Part shown: positions 1 to 8,635 of the stretch, one piece after another
Position numbering within the stretch: position 1 is the stretch's first letter
How the letters are laid out: each line of letters begins with the position of its first letter
Source: Actinomyces sp.
GTDB taxonomy: Bacteria > Actinomycetota > Actinomycetes > Actinomycetales > Actinomycetaceae
Length of the DNA: 40,285 nucleotides
Assembly: GCF_029851875.1 (NCBI RefSeq)
Contig: NZ_JARKVC010000044.1
Location: forward strand, 1 to 40,285
Direction: 5' to 3'
Notes under the pieces: generated by a model
Database searches by the model: none
What the model was told of the DNA's origin: nothing
Seen by the model: only the letters and a program-made list of their open reading frames with translations
Program-made: the position numbers and the translations under genes

Positions 1-31
1 AGGGTGTGGGAGAGTAGGACACCGCCGAGCA
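1..31 (+). rRNA. rrf: 5S ribosomal RNA, 3' end only
   Basis: The first 31 bases match the conserved 3' end of actinobacterial 5S rRNA: a G-rich strand, then GAGAGTAGGACACCGCCGAG, the region that closes helix I. The 5' three quarters lie outside the window. The 3' end is set by comparison with the mycobacterial 5S end (CCGCCGAACA) and could be off by two or three bases. A strong hairpin follows 19 nt later, as expected at the end of an rRNA operon. Confidence 0.82.
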
Positions 32-49
32 CACACCTGGATACGGGTC

Positions 50-113
50 GAGCCCCCACACCAGCCACACCCCCCCCAAGAAGACAAGGGGTGTGTGCCG
101 GTGGCGGGGGCTC
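50..113 (+). terminator. rRNA operon terminator hairpin
   Basis: An extended inverted repeat follows the 5S gene. GAGCCCCC (50-57) pairs with GGGGGCTC (106-113), CACC (59-62) with GGTG (100-103), and CACACCCC (66-73) with GGGGTGTG (88-95), leaving an A-rich loop. There is no long T tract, which is common for terminators in high-GC actinobacteria. The placement directly behind 5S rRNA supports a terminator role. Confidence 0.65.
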
Positions 114-236
114 CCCCACACCCACACACACCTGCTGCCCCACCCAGACAAACCACACTGAGACCCCCGACAGGATGTCGGCAGCGCACACGCGGCCTTC
201 GAGGGCCGCCGTCCTGAAAACGAAATGAGAGACAGC

Positions 237-1553
237 ATGGCTGAGCGTTCTTCCCACGGTTTCCGCGGACCCCGCCGCAGCTCAGGAGGGGAGAGGCACG
301 GTTTCGGTCGCGGACACGGCAGCGAGTCACGCCGTGGCTCAGGCTCCTCCTACCGGGGCACAGACGGTTCCCGCGGTCAGGGCGGGTACAAGCGCGGTGA
401 CGCAGGCCAGGGGCGCTCCTATGGAGACGGCGATCGTCGTCGTCCGGCTCGTGACGGTGGGGATGGCGGTCGGCCCTACGGTGACGGCGAGCGTCGTACT
501 CGCTCCTACGGCGATGGTGAGCGTCGAGGGCCAGGTGGGCGCGCTTCCACCTCGCGCGGACAGGGCGGCTTCTCTCGCGGTGGCGAGCGCGGTGGGCGTG
601 GCGGCGTCGGCGGGCGTGACACGCGCTCGGCCGAGCGCCGGGGCTCCCGCCCTCCTCAGCGTCGCCGGGTGGCTGAGCCGCCGCTTCCTGAGGAGGTCGA
701 GGCTGCGGACCTCGAGGCCTCGGCGCGCCGTGAGCTGCGGGGACTAGGACGTGCCAACGCCGAGAACGTCTCGCGTCACCTGGTCATGGTACAGCGGCTG
801 CTGGACTCCGACCCCGAGCTGGCCTTCCAGCACGCGCGCTACGCCGCCTCTCACGCAGGCCGGGTGGCCGTGGTGCGTGAGGCTGCGGGCGTGGCCGCCT
901 ACCTGTCGGGCCACTATCAGGAGGCCCTGCGTGACATCCGTGCTGCCAGGCGTCTGTCCGGTCTTGACCTGCACCGCGCCATCGAGGCTGACTGCGAGCG
1001 GGCGCTGGGGCACCTGGGACGTGCGCTCAAGGCTGCCGAGGAGGCTGACCCGCGCCAGCTGGATGACGTGGAGGAGGCCGAGATCGCGATGGTGGTCTCT
1101 GGTGTCCGCCACGAGATGGGGCAGACGGAGCTGGGCCTCATCGTCGTCGAGGAGGCGATCATGATGTTCCGTGGTGACCGCGAGACCCTGCGTCGGCTGC
1201 ACTCGGTGCGCGCGGACCGTCTGGAGGAGCTCGGACGCGTGGAGGAGGCGCAGGCAGTTCGCCGCAGGATCGGCGAGGGGCCGCAGGAGACCGAGCCGGA
1301 GGACGTCGAGGTCTACGACATCGAGGAAGAGTCGCAGGAGGAGCTGGCCCAGGCCGAGCAGGAGACCTCGTACACACCCGAGCCGGCAGCCCAGGACGAC
1401 GACGAGCCGGATGACGACTCTGACGCCGGCTGGTCCGCGTCCTTCGCTGAGCGTGTGGAGGAGGAGATGGCTGAGCTTCTCGGCGAGACGGGACAGGCCC
1501 CTGAGGCTGCTGAAGCCGATGAGGTCGCCGCCTCGCAGGAGGATCAGGTATGA
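237..1553 (+). CDS. RGG-rich, TPR-like helical protein with acidic tail (Rv1691-type)
   Basis: The protein of about 438 aa has three parts. Residues 1-150 are Arg/Gly-rich low complexity with several YGDGxRR repeats and RGG-like clusters. Residues 155-340 are helical and Ala/Leu-rich, with TPR-like spacing (for example AFQHARYAASHAGRVAVVRE). The last 90 residues are strongly acidic. The position just upstream of the HAD phosphatase, tlyA, nadK and recN matches the tetratricopeptide gene Rv1691 of M. tuberculosis. Function is unknown; the basic RGG region suggests RNA or polyanion binding (inference). I chose the ATG at 237 because a GAGAGA purine run precedes it; the in-frame ATG at 225 would add four residues and has no clear ribosome binding site. 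The stop overlaps the next gene (ATGA), so the two are translationally coupled. Confidence 0.85.
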   Translation: MAERSSHGFRGPRRSSGGERHGFGRGHGSESRRGSGSSYRGTDGSRGQGGYKRGDAGQGRSYGDGDRRRPARDGGDGGRPYGDGERRTRSYGDGERRGPGGRASTSRGQGGFSRGGERGGRGGVGGRDTRSAERRGSRPPQRRRVAEPPLPEEVEAADLEASARRELRGLGRANAENVSRHLVMVQRLLDSDPELAFQHARYAASHAGRVAVVREAAGVAAYLSGHYQEALRDIRAARRLSGLDLHRAIEADCERALGHLGRALKAAEEADPRQLDDVEEAEIAMVVSGVRHEMGQTELGLIVVEEAIMMFRGDRETLRRLHSVRADRLEELGRVEEAQAVRRRIGEGPQETEPEDVEVYDIEEESQEELAQAEQETSYTPEPAAQDDDEPDDDSDAGWSASFAERVEEEMAELLGETGQAPEAAEADEVAASQEDQV

Positions 1554-2638
1554 CATCGTCTGCCACGTCTGGCTCGCCTGCTCTGCTGGGCTCACGCTCT
1601 CCTCTGTCCCAGGCCTACGACGTCGCCCTGCTGGACCTGGACGGCGTGTGCTTCGCCGGCCAGGCGCGCATCGAGCACGCGGCGCAGGGCGTCAACGCTG
1701 CACGAGGTACCGGCATGCGCCTGTCCTTCGTGACCAACAACGCCTCCCGGGCCCCACGTGCGGTCGTCGACAAGCTCGCGGCCAACGACATCGAGGCCTA
1801 CCCGAACGAGGTCTTCTCTGCCGCTATGGACGCTGCGGCGCTGCTGGGCGAGCACGTCGAGCCGGGCAGCCCCGTCCTCGTCATCGGCGGCGAGGGCCTG
1901 CGCCAGGCCCTGGTCGATGAGGGCTACCGCCTGGTGGACAGCGCCGAGGACCGTCCGGCCGCCGTCGTCCAGGGCTGGGCCCCTGAGGTCGACTGGGCGA
2001 TGATGTCGGAGGGCGTGTACGCCATCCGCGACGGTGCCCTCCACGTGGCGACCAACACGGACGCCACCCTGCCCACGGAGCGCGGTCTCGCGCTGGGCAA
2101 CGGCAGTCTCGTCGTGGCCGTCGCCAACGCCTCGGGCAAGGACTATCTGGCGGGAGGCAAGCCCTTTCCCGGGATCTACCGTCGAGCGCTGGCACGCGCC
2201 GGCGGTACCACGCCGCTGGCCGTCGGCGACCGTCTGGACACAGACCTGGTGGGCGCCCGCGCCGCAGGGATCGCCGGCATGCACGTGCTGACCGGGGTCT
2301 CAGCCGCTCGTGACGTCGTCCTGGCTCCTGCCCAGCAGCGTCCGAGCTACCTGCACACGGACCTTCGAGGCCTCAACGAGCCTCATCCGGCCCCCAGCCG
2401 CGGTGAGCAGGGATGGTGGCGGGTTGGTGACTGGGCCGCCCAGGTGGCAGGCGGCGTCGCGCGGCTGCGTAGCGAGCAGGGCACCTGGGACCTTGACGCC
2501 CAGGGCACGACGGCGCGGCTCGCCCTGGACGCCTACCGCGCCCTGGCGTGCGCGGTGTGGGAGCAGCTGGACCACCACGGCCCCACTGGGGCGCCGGCGC
2601 TGCCCGAGCTGAGCGTCCTGGCCCCCTCGGAGGGCTGA
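1550..2638 (+). CDS. HAD-superfamily phosphatase (NagD/glycerol-3-phosphate phosphatase type)
   Basis: A 362-aa HAD IIA-type phosphatase. Motif I is LLDLDGVCF near residues 27-35 (Asp nucleophile and Asp general acid), motif II is FVTNNAS near 62, the conserved Lys is in AGGKPFP near 205, and motif III is VGDRLDTDLVGARAAG near 225. The cap lies between motifs II and III. About 100 C-terminal residues extend beyond the HAD fold and are not recognised. The syntenic mycobacterial gene Rv1692 encodes a glycerol-3-phosphate phosphatase, so that activity is a reasonable proposal, but the substrate cannot be read from sequence. Its ATG overlaps the upstream stop by 4 bp. Confidence 0.88.
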   Translation: MTSSATSGSPALLGSRSPLSQAYDVALLDLDGVCFAGQARIEHAAQGVNAARGTGMRLSFVTNNASRAPRAVVDKLAANDIEAYPNEVFSAAMDAAALLGEHVEPGSPVLVIGGEGLRQALVDEGYRLVDSAEDRPAAVVQGWAPEVDWAMMSEGVYAIRDGALHVATNTDATLPTERGLALGNGSLVVAVANASGKDYLAGGKPFPGIYRRALARAGGTTPLAVGDRLDTDLVGARAAGIAGMHVLTGVSAARDVVLAPAQQRPSYLHTDLRGLNEPHPAPSRGEQGWWRVGDWAAQVAGGVARLRSEQGTWDLDAQGTTARLALDAYRALACAVWEQLDHHGPTGAPALPELSVLAPSEG

Positions 2639-2640
2639 CG

Positions 2641-2844
2641 GTGAGTGCAGGACCCCGGCCCGGGCCCCCTCAGCCGGTGCCCGGCCCGCCGCCAGGAGCC
2701 TCAGGCGCCGAGCAGGCGCACGGCCTGACGGACTACGCCGACCGTCTGGAGGAGATTGCCGCCCTGCCGCCTGAGGAACGGTCGGCGGGCCTGGCAGCCG
2801 TTCACGAGGCGCTGACCTCGCTCCTGAGGGAGGCTGAGGGCTGA
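2641..2844 (+). CDS. Small conserved-position hypothetical protein (67 aa)
   Basis: The GTG at 2641 starts two bases after the phosphatase stop and gives a 67-residue protein. It has a Pro/Gly-rich N-terminus and a C-terminal amphipathic helical region (YADRLEEIAALPPEERSAGL and the following VHEALTSLL). A small protein occupies the same position in mycobacteria (Rv1693, between the phosphatase and tlyA), which supports it as a real gene. The reading frame stays open upstream inside the phosphatase gene, but the start next to the stop fits the tight operon. Function is unknown. Confidence 0.68.
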   Translation: MSAGPRPGPPQPVPGPPPGASGAEQAHGLTDYADRLEEIAALPPEERSAGLAAVHEALTSLLREAEG

Positions 2845-2881
2845 GCTGGTACCAGGCGTGGGGAGACAACCGGAGGACGAC

Positions 2882-3745
2882 ATGGCCAGACTGATCCGCA
2901 TCGACTCTGAGCTCGTACGCCGCGGGCTCGCACGCTCGCGTACCCACGCCGCCCAGCTGGTGAGCGACGGCCACGTCACCCTCGACGGCGTCGTCGTCAC
3001 CAAGCCTGCGCGTCAGGTCGATCCCGCCCAGGCGATCGAGATCGTCGTCCCCGCCGGCGACGACTACGTCTCCCGCGGTGCCCACAAGCTCGCCGGCGCC
3101 CTGGACGCGCTGACGGCGCGCGGCCTGGCGCCACGCGTTCAGGGGCGCCGGTGCCTGGACGCAGGAGCCTCCACAGGCGGGTTCACGGACGTGCTGCTGC
3201 GCCGCGGTGCCGAGCACGTCGTGGCCGTCGACGTCGGCTACGGACAGCTGGCCTGGTCCCTTCAGTCCGACCCGCGTGTGACCGTGCTGGACCGCACCAA
3301 CGTGCGCACCCTGGACCCGCAGTCCGTGGCTCCGGCGCCGGGGCTCGTCGTCGGAGACCTGTCCTTTATCTCCCTCACCCTCGTCCTGCCCCCGCTCGTG
3401 GCGGCGGCCGCCGAGGACGCGGACCTGCTGCTCATGGTCAAGCCGCAGTTCGAGGTCGGCAAGGAGCGTCTGGGGCACGGGGGAGTCGTGAGGGACCCGG
3501 AGCTGCACGTGGAGACCGTCCTGACCGTGGCCCAGGCCGCTCACGAGCTGGGAGCCGGTATCGGCGCCGTGACGGCCTCACCGCTGCCAGGGCCGGCAGG
3601 TAACGTCGAGTACTTTGTCTCCATGCACGCCTCGCGCGCCGGCGCGCCGCAGGACCTGCGTGACCAGGCGCTCGTGGCGGAGGTGCGCCGTGCCGTCGAG
3701 GACGGCCCGGCCGGTCGGGCTCGGCGAGCCAAGGGAAGGAGATGA
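2882..3745 (+). CDS. tlyA: TlyA-family rRNA 2'-O-methyltransferase / hemolysin
   Basis: A 287-aa protein with an N-terminal S4 RNA-binding domain (residues 1-60, RIDSELVRRGLARSRTHAAQ) and an FtsJ/RrmJ-type SAM methyltransferase domain. SAM-binding motif I is CLDAGASTGGFTDVLL near residue 95, with AVDVGYGQLAW after it and the conserved VKPQFEVGK near 185. TlyA methylates the 2'-OH of C1409 (16S) and C1920 (23S) in mycobacteria, and its loss gives capreomycin and viomycin resistance. The ATG at 2882 has GGAGG at 2872-2876, so it is preferred over the upstream in-frame GTG at 2858. The stop overlaps nadK. Confidence 0.93.
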   Translation: MARLIRIDSELVRRGLARSRTHAAQLVSDGHVTLDGVVVTKPARQVDPAQAIEIVVPAGDDYVSRGAHKLAGALDALTARGLAPRVQGRRCLDAGASTGGFTDVLLRRGAEHVVAVDVGYGQLAWSLQSDPRVTVLDRTNVRTLDPQSVAPAPGLVVGDLSFISLTLVLPPLVAAAAEDADLLLMVKPQFEVGKERLGHGGVVRDPELHVETVLTVAQAAHELGAGIGAVTASPLPGPAGNVEYFVSMHASRAGAPQDLRDQALVAEVRRAVEDGPAGRARRAKGRR

Positions 3746-4650
3746 GGGTGACTGTACGCCGCGTCATGGTCATCCAGCGTGACCGTGGTGACATGCCTGC
3801 GCCTCCCCACCGCAAGGCGGCACCGACGGCTCGCGCCGTCGAGCGCGCCGAGGCGGCGCTGCGCGCCCGCGGCGTGGACACCGTGGACCAGGACTGTGAG
3901 GAGGAGGTCGACTTCGTCCTCGTTCTCGGCGGTGACGGCACGATCCTGCGTGCCAGCGAGATCGCTCGTGAGCGGGACGTCCCGCTGGCTGGGGTCAACA
4001 CCGGGCACGTCGGTTTCCTCGCCGAGGCTGACCCCGATGACCTGGAGCAGGTCGTCGCAGACATCGTCGCCGGGCGCTACACGGTCGAGAACCGGATGAC
4101 CCTGGACGTGGAGGTCACTGCTCCCGACGGCACGGTCACCCGCAGCTGGGCGCTCAACGAGGCCGCCCTGGAGAAGCGTGACCTCGCGCGGATGCTCGAG
4201 GTCGCCATCGGGGTGGACGGGCAGGCCGTCTCCTCCTTCGGCTGTGACGGCCTGGTCATGTCCACCCCGACGGGCTCCACGGCCTACGCCTTCTCCGGAG
4301 GCGGACCCGTGGTCTGGCCCGAGGTCGAGGCTCTCCTGCTCGTGCCGCTGGCCGCCCACGCCTTGTTCACCCGTCCCCTCGTGCTGGGACCGCGCTCGTG
4401 CCTGGAGGTCGTGGTCCAGCACGCCGGCCTGGGCGGTGCCGAGGTGTGGTGTGACGGTCGCCGTCGCCTGCTGGCCCCTGCCGGTAGCCGGATCCGTGCT
4501 CGGCGTGCCGCCCGGCCGGTACGCGTGGCACGCCTCAACCAGGCGCCCTTCTCCACCCGCCTGGTGCGTAAGTTCGACCTTCCGGTTGACGGGTGGCGTG
4601 CTGCCGCTGAACGGCCTGCCTCTCGTGCGCCGCATGAGGAGAAGCCATGA
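3742..4650 (+). CDS. nadK: ATP/polyphosphate NAD kinase
   Basis: A protein of about 300 aa that phosphorylates NAD to NADP. It shows the GGDGT motif near residue 62 (LVLGGDGTILRASEIA), the substrate loop GVNTGHVGFLAE, the NEAALEK motif near 138, and the glycine-rich DGLVMSTPTGSTAYAFSGGG with the following VWPEVEALLLVPLAAH typical of the family. The ATG at 3742 overlaps the tlyA stop by 4 bp, but the AAGGAG at 3736-3741 is too close to it. The GTG at 3748 (MTVRRVMVIQ) sits six bases after that AAGGAG and may be the true start. Its stop overlaps recN by 4 bp. Confidence 0.95.
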   Translation: MRVTVRRVMVIQRDRGDMPAPPHRKAAPTARAVERAEAALRARGVDTVDQDCEEEVDFVLVLGGDGTILRASEIARERDVPLAGVNTGHVGFLAEADPDDLEQVVADIVAGRYTVENRMTLDVEVTAPDGTVTRSWALNEAALEKRDLARMLEVAIGVDGQAVSSFGCDGLVMSTPTGSTAYAFSGGGPVVWPEVEALLLVPLAAHALFTRPLVLGPRSCLEVVVQHAGLGGAEVWCDGRRRLLAPAGSRIRARRAARPVRVARLNQAPFSTRLVRKFDLPVDGWRAAAERPASRAPHEEKP

Positions 4651-6425
4651 TCGAGTCCCTGCGCATCGAGGACCTGGGCGTCATCGAGGAGGCTGAGCTG
4701 AGGCTGAGCCCCGGGCTGACGGCCCTGACCGGAGAGACGGGGGCCGGAAAGACCATGGTGCTCACCTCCCTCGGCCTCCTGCTGGGCCAGCGCGCCGAGT
4801 CCGCCGTGGTGCGGGCCGGGGCCGGTCGCACGGTCGTTGAGGGCAGCTTTGTCCTGGACCAGGGCTCGCGCGCTGCCACGCGGGCCCGGGAGGCGGGCGC
4901 CGAGCTGGACGAGGACCTGCTCATCGCCTCGCGGACCGTCCCGGCGCAGGGACGCTCCCGTGCCTACCTCGGCGGGCGCTCGGTGCCCTCCGCCGTCCTG
5001 TCCGAGGTGGGCGCCGAGCTCGTCTCGGTCCACGGCCAGGCCGACCAGCTCCGCCTGCGCAGCGCGGCGGCTCAGCGCTCTGCCCTGGACTCCCTCGGCG
5101 GAGCCGAGCACGTGGCCCGCTGCCGGTCCTACGCCCAGGCCTACCGTGCCTACCAGGACGCCGCCCAGCGCCTGCAGCAGTGGCGTGAGGGGGCTGCTGC
5201 CCGCGCTGAGGAGGTGGCCCGCCTGCGGGGGTGGCTGGACGTGATCGAGGAGCTTGACCCGGCTGCCGGCGAGGACGCGGCGCTGAGCGAGGAGGCCACG
5301 CGCCTGGACCACGCTGAGGACCTGCGGCGTGCCGCCGCCGTGGCACGCACGGCGCTGGCGGGTGACGACGACGCCCTGGCCCCTCAGGCCGACGCGCTGG
5401 CGCTGATGGCGGAGGCTGAGCGTGCGATCGCGCCTGTGGCGGACGTGGACAAGGCGCTGGGCGAGCTGGGCGCGCGGGTCCAGCGCCTGTCGATCGAGGC
5501 GGCCGACGTGGCGGCCGAGCTCGGTGAGTACCTGGCTGGCCTGGAGGCCGACCCGGCGCGCCTGGCCTGGGTCCAGGACCGCCGCGCCGCGCTGGCCCGA
5601 GCCTGCCGGGAGGTCGGTGGCGTGCAGGAGGAGGTCGAGGACGCCGACGCGCTGCTCGCCTTCGCCGAGCGCGCGGCCGCGCGGCTGGCGGTCCTGGACG
5701 GCCCGACGGACACAGGCAGCACGCTCTCGCAGGAGGTCGAGCAGGCTCGTGAGCTCCTGCAGGCTCGCGCTGACGAGCTCAGCTCAGCCCGCGCGCAGCT
5801 GGCTGAGCTGCTGCGTGAGCGCGTGACGAGCGAGTTGGAAGGGCTCCAGATGAAGGGATCACGCCTGGTCGTGGCCCTGGAGCCGCTTGACGAGCCCGGA
5901 CCGACGGGGGCGGAGTCGGTGTCGCTGCAGCTGGTCTCCCACCCTGGCGCCCCTGCGCTGCCGCTGGGCAAGGGAGCCTCTGGCGGTGAGCTCAGCCGCA
6001 TCATGCTGGCCCTGGAGGTCGTCCTGGCCGAGGCGAGCGTGGACGGCTACCGGCGCACCCTGGTCTTTGACGAGATTGACGCTGGCGTGGGCGGCAGGGC
6101 CGCCGGTGAGATCGGCCGTCGGCTGGCGCGGCTGGCACGCTCCCACCAAGTGGTGGTGGTCACGCACCTGGCGCAGGTCGCCGCGTGGGCCGACACCCAG
6201 CTGGTGGTACGTAAGGAGCAGGCCCGGTCGGCTCACCTCCAGCAGGACCGGACGGGCAACGGCGTCCTGGCAGGCCTTACCCGCACCACCGTCCTGCCGG
6301 TGAGCGGGCCGGAGCGCGTGCGTGAGCTGGCCCGTATGCTCTCGGGCCACGATGACTCAGACTCGGCGCTGCGCCACGCCGCTGAGCTCTTGGAAGAGGC
6401 CCACGTGGCAGAATCCCAGCCGTGA
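4647..6425 (+). CDS. recN: DNA repair ATPase RecN
   Basis: A 592-aa SMC-like repair protein acting on double-strand breaks. Walker A is GETGAGKT at residues 29-36, a long Ala/Glu/Arg-rich coiled coil spans roughly 160-385, the ABC signature ASGGELSRIM lies near 443, and Walker B TLVFDEIDAGVGG near 470, followed by the D-loop and VVVVTHLAQVAAWAD. Domain order and length are standard for RecN. The ATG overlaps nadK by 4 bp and the TGA overlaps the next GTG by 4 bp. I see no damage box directly upstream, so it is probably read as part of the operon. Confidence 0.96.
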   Translation: MIESLRIEDLGVIEEAELRLSPGLTALTGETGAGKTMVLTSLGLLLGQRAESAVVRAGAGRTVVEGSFVLDQGSRAATRAREAGAELDEDLLIASRTVPAQGRSRAYLGGRSVPSAVLSEVGAELVSVHGQADQLRLRSAAAQRSALDSLGGAEHVARCRSYAQAYRAYQDAAQRLQQWREGAAARAEEVARLRGWLDVIEELDPAAGEDAALSEEATRLDHAEDLRRAAAVARTALAGDDDALAPQADALALMAEAERAIAPVADVDKALGELGARVQRLSIEAADVAAELGEYLAGLEADPARLAWVQDRRAALARACREVGGVQEEVEDADALLAFAERAAARLAVLDGPTDTGSTLSQEVEQARELLQARADELSSARAQLAELLRERVTSELEGLQMKGSRLVVALEPLDEPGPTGAESVSLQLVSHPGAPALPLGKGASGGELSRIMLALEVVLAEASVDGYRRTLVFDEIDAGVGGRAAGEIGRRLARLARSHQVVVVTHLAQVAAWADTQLVVRKEQARSAHLQQDRTGNGVLAGLTRTTVLPVSGPERVRELARMLSGHDDSDSALRHAAELLEEAHVAESQP

Positions 6426-7648
6426 GGAACCCCTTCCGCAAGCAGCTACCGTCGGAGCCGGAACGTCCCAGCGGCGTCGTGCGCGTGGACGCCCGGACCA
6501 AGACGCTCACCAAGCGCCTGCGCCCGGGCGACGTCGCCGTCATCGACCACAGCGACCTGGACCGTGTCGCCGCCGAGGCGCTCGTTGAGTGCCAGCCTGC
6601 AGCGGTTCTCAACGCTGCCCCCTCGGTCTCCGGGCGCTACCCGAACCTCGGCCCCGGCATCCTCCTGGAGGCAGGCATCCCCCTCGTCGACGACCTGGGC
6701 CCCGACGTCATGCGTCTGCGCGAGGGCCAGCGCGTGGTGGTCGACCTGGCCGAGGACTCCCCCTCCCGAGGCGCCGTGGTGCTTGTCGGCTCCGAGCAGC
6801 CGGTCGCCCAGGGTACCGTCCAGACCGGCCAGAGCGTCGAGGCGGCGATGGAGGCGGCCAAGGAGGGCCTGGCGGTCCAGCTTGAGGCCTTTGCTGCCAA
6901 CACCATGGAGTACATGCGCGGGGAGCGCGACCTCCTGCTCAACGGCGTGGGGATGCCGGACGTGCGCACGCAGATGGGCGGGCGCCACGTCCTGGTGGTT
7001 GTGCGCGGGTACTCCTACAAGGAGGACCTGCAGGCCCTCAAGCCCTATGTCCGCGAGTACAAGCCCGTCATCATCGGCGTGGACGGAGGGGCTGACGCCG
7101 TCCTCAAGGCCGGCTTCAAGCCGGACATGATCGTGGGGGACATGGACTCGGTCTCGGACAAGGCGCTGCGCTGCGGCGCCGAGATCATCGTCCACGCCTA
7201 CCGTGACGGACGTGCGCCGGGCCTGGCTCGCGTGGAGGACCTGGGCGTGGAGCACCATGTCTTCGCCGCCACCGGTACCAGCGAGGACATCGCCATGCTC
7301 CTGGCTGACGCAGCTGGTGCCGAGCTCATCGTGGCCGTGGGGACGCACGCGACCCTGCTGGAGTTCCTGGACAAGGGACGTGCCGGGATGTCCTCGACCT
7401 TCCTCACGCGCCTCAAGGTCGGCAGCCGCCTCATCGACGCCAAGGGCGTCTCGCGCCTGTACCGCACCCGCATCTCGACCTGGCAGCTCGTCCTGCTGGC
7501 ACTGGCTGGGCTCATCGCCCTGGGCGTGGCACTGGCGGCCACGCCGGCCGGGCAGACCTTTCTCGGCCTGTCCGGTGCCGTGTGGGACGACATCGTCAAC
7601 TTCATACGCTCGTTGCTGGGGCTGGCTCCGTCAGCCCCGACCGTCTGA
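6422..7648 (+). CDS. steA: SteA-like septation protein with thiamin pyrophosphokinase-type domain
   Basis: A 408-aa protein. The N-terminal half (residues 15-170) begins VRVDARTKTLTKRLRPGDVAV. Residues 200-330 form a thiamin pyrophosphokinase-like Rossmann domain with VDGGADAVLKAGFKPDMIVG and GDMDSVSD. The C-terminus has one membrane segment (WQLVLLALAGLIALGVALAA, about 355-376) and a short outside tail. The mycobacterial and corynebacterial homologue (Rv1697, SteA) works with SteB in septal peptidoglycan turnover and cell separation. It starts with GTG, overlapping the recN stop by 4 bp, and is followed by the steB-like gene, which preserves the known pair. Confidence 0.86.
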   Translation: MRNPFRKQLPSEPERPSGVVRVDARTKTLTKRLRPGDVAVIDHSDLDRVAAEALVECQPAAVLNAAPSVSGRYPNLGPGILLEAGIPLVDDLGPDVMRLREGQRVVVDLAEDSPSRGAVVLVGSEQPVAQGTVQTGQSVEAAMEAAKEGLAVQLEAFAANTMEYMRGERDLLLNGVGMPDVRTQMGGRHVLVVVRGYSYKEDLQALKPYVREYKPVIIGVDGGADAVLKAGFKPDMIVGDMDSVSDKALRCGAEIIVHAYRDGRAPGLARVEDLGVEHHVFAATGTSEDIAMLLADAAGAELIVAVGTHATLLEFLDKGRAGMSSTFLTRLKVGSRLIDAKGVSRLYRTRISTWQLVLLALAGLIALGVALAATPAGQTFLGLSGAVWDDIVNFIRSLLGLAPSAPTV

Positions 7649-7675
7649 CGACTCGGAACAGGAACGGCACACCTC

Positions 7676-8635
7676 ATGATCGACTTCCGCTACCACCTGG
7701 TCTCCCTGATCTCCGTCTTCCTGGCCCTGGCTGTCGGCGTCGTCCTGGGAGCAGGACCGCTGCAGAACTCGTTGGGCAACGCGCTCAACGACCAGGTCAC
7801 CTCGCTGCGCGAGGACCGCAACGCCACCCAGGGCAGGCTGGAGCAGACCGAGACGGCCGTCAACGAGCGCGACGAGTACATCACCGCCGCGGCGGCGGCC
7901 TACCTGCCTGGCACCCTGGCCAGCCGCAAGGTGGCGCTCGTGGCCCTGCCTGAGGCTGACGGCTCCGACGTCGAGGCTGTCGTGGCCCAGCTGGAGGCCG
8001 CCGGCGCCAGCGTCGTGGCCCGGGTGACCCTGACGACGGCGTGGATCGACACCTCTCGGGAGACCTTCCGCTCGACCTACTCCGGCCAGTTCGCAGGTTA
8101 CATGGAGGGCGTGTCCGGCAGCGGGAACACGGTCCTGGGCGCCGGGCTCGCCACGGCGCTGACCTCCTCACAGTCCAGCGCCTCGGCGCTGACCGATCTG
8201 CTCAAGGCCTCGGACAACCCTTTGATGACGGTGGACGCTGAGCCGAGCGAGCCGGCGGACAGCGTCGTCGTCGTCGGCCCGCGCACCACCATGGCCGCGG
8301 GGGAGGACCCGACCCCGGCCCCGACCGAGGGCGTGAGCCTGGCGGCCTGGAACGAGGCCCTGGGCGGCCTGGCCTCCGTCTCGCCGTCGGTCGTCGTCGG
8401 TGCGGCCGACGTCAGGACCGACCTCGTGGCGCAGCTGCGCTCCTCCCAGACCAAGGTGACCACCGTTGACTCGGTGGGACAGGTGGCGGCCGCGGTCTCG
8501 GTCCCCCTGGCGCTGGCCCAGACGATCGCCGGGACCACCGGTGCCTACGGCTTCGACGAGGGGGCCGAGGCCGTCATGCCGAGGCTCCCGGCGGACGCTG
8601 CCGGACCAGCCGCCACCCAGGACACGGGCCAGTGA
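7676..8635 (+). CDS. steB: SteB/MctB-family membrane-anchored protein
   Basis: A 319-aa protein that starts MIDFRYHLVSLISVFLALAV, the hallmark N-terminus of the MctB/DUF3186 family. One signal-anchor helix (residues 7-25) is followed by a short coiled coil (28-65) and an extracytoplasmic domain. Rv1698 was described as a copper transport protein (MctB), and the corynebacterial homologue SteB pairs with SteA in daughter-cell separation. The tight steA-steB order favours the septation role here; this is inference. No metal-binding Cys or Met cluster is evident. The stop overlaps the next gene by 4 bp. Confidence 0.86.
   Translation: MIDFRYHLVSLISVFLALAVGVVLGAGPLQNSLGNALNDQVTSLREDRNATQGRLEQTETAVNERDEYITAAAAAYLPGTLASRKVALVALPEADGSDVEAVVAQLEAAGASVVARVTLTTAWIDTSRETFRSTYSGQFAGYMEGVSGSGNTVLGAGLATALTSSQSSASALTDLLKASDNPLMTVDAEPSEPADSVVVVGPRTTMAAGEDPTPAPTEGVSLAAWNEALGGLASVSPSVVVGAADVRTDLVAQLRSSQTKVTTVDSVGQVAAAVSVPLALAQTIAGTTGAYGFDEGAEAVMPRLPADAAGPAATQDTGQ

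Noticed and set aside
171-176. CAGGAT as a promoter -10 for the first gene
   Set aside because: No matching -35 at the right distance; the 123 bp between the terminator and the first gene hold no clear promoter that I can support.
4-228. ORF of 74 aa at the left edge
   Set aside because: It overlaps the 5S rRNA end and the terminator hairpin, and its composition is Pro/Thr/His-rich without coding bias.
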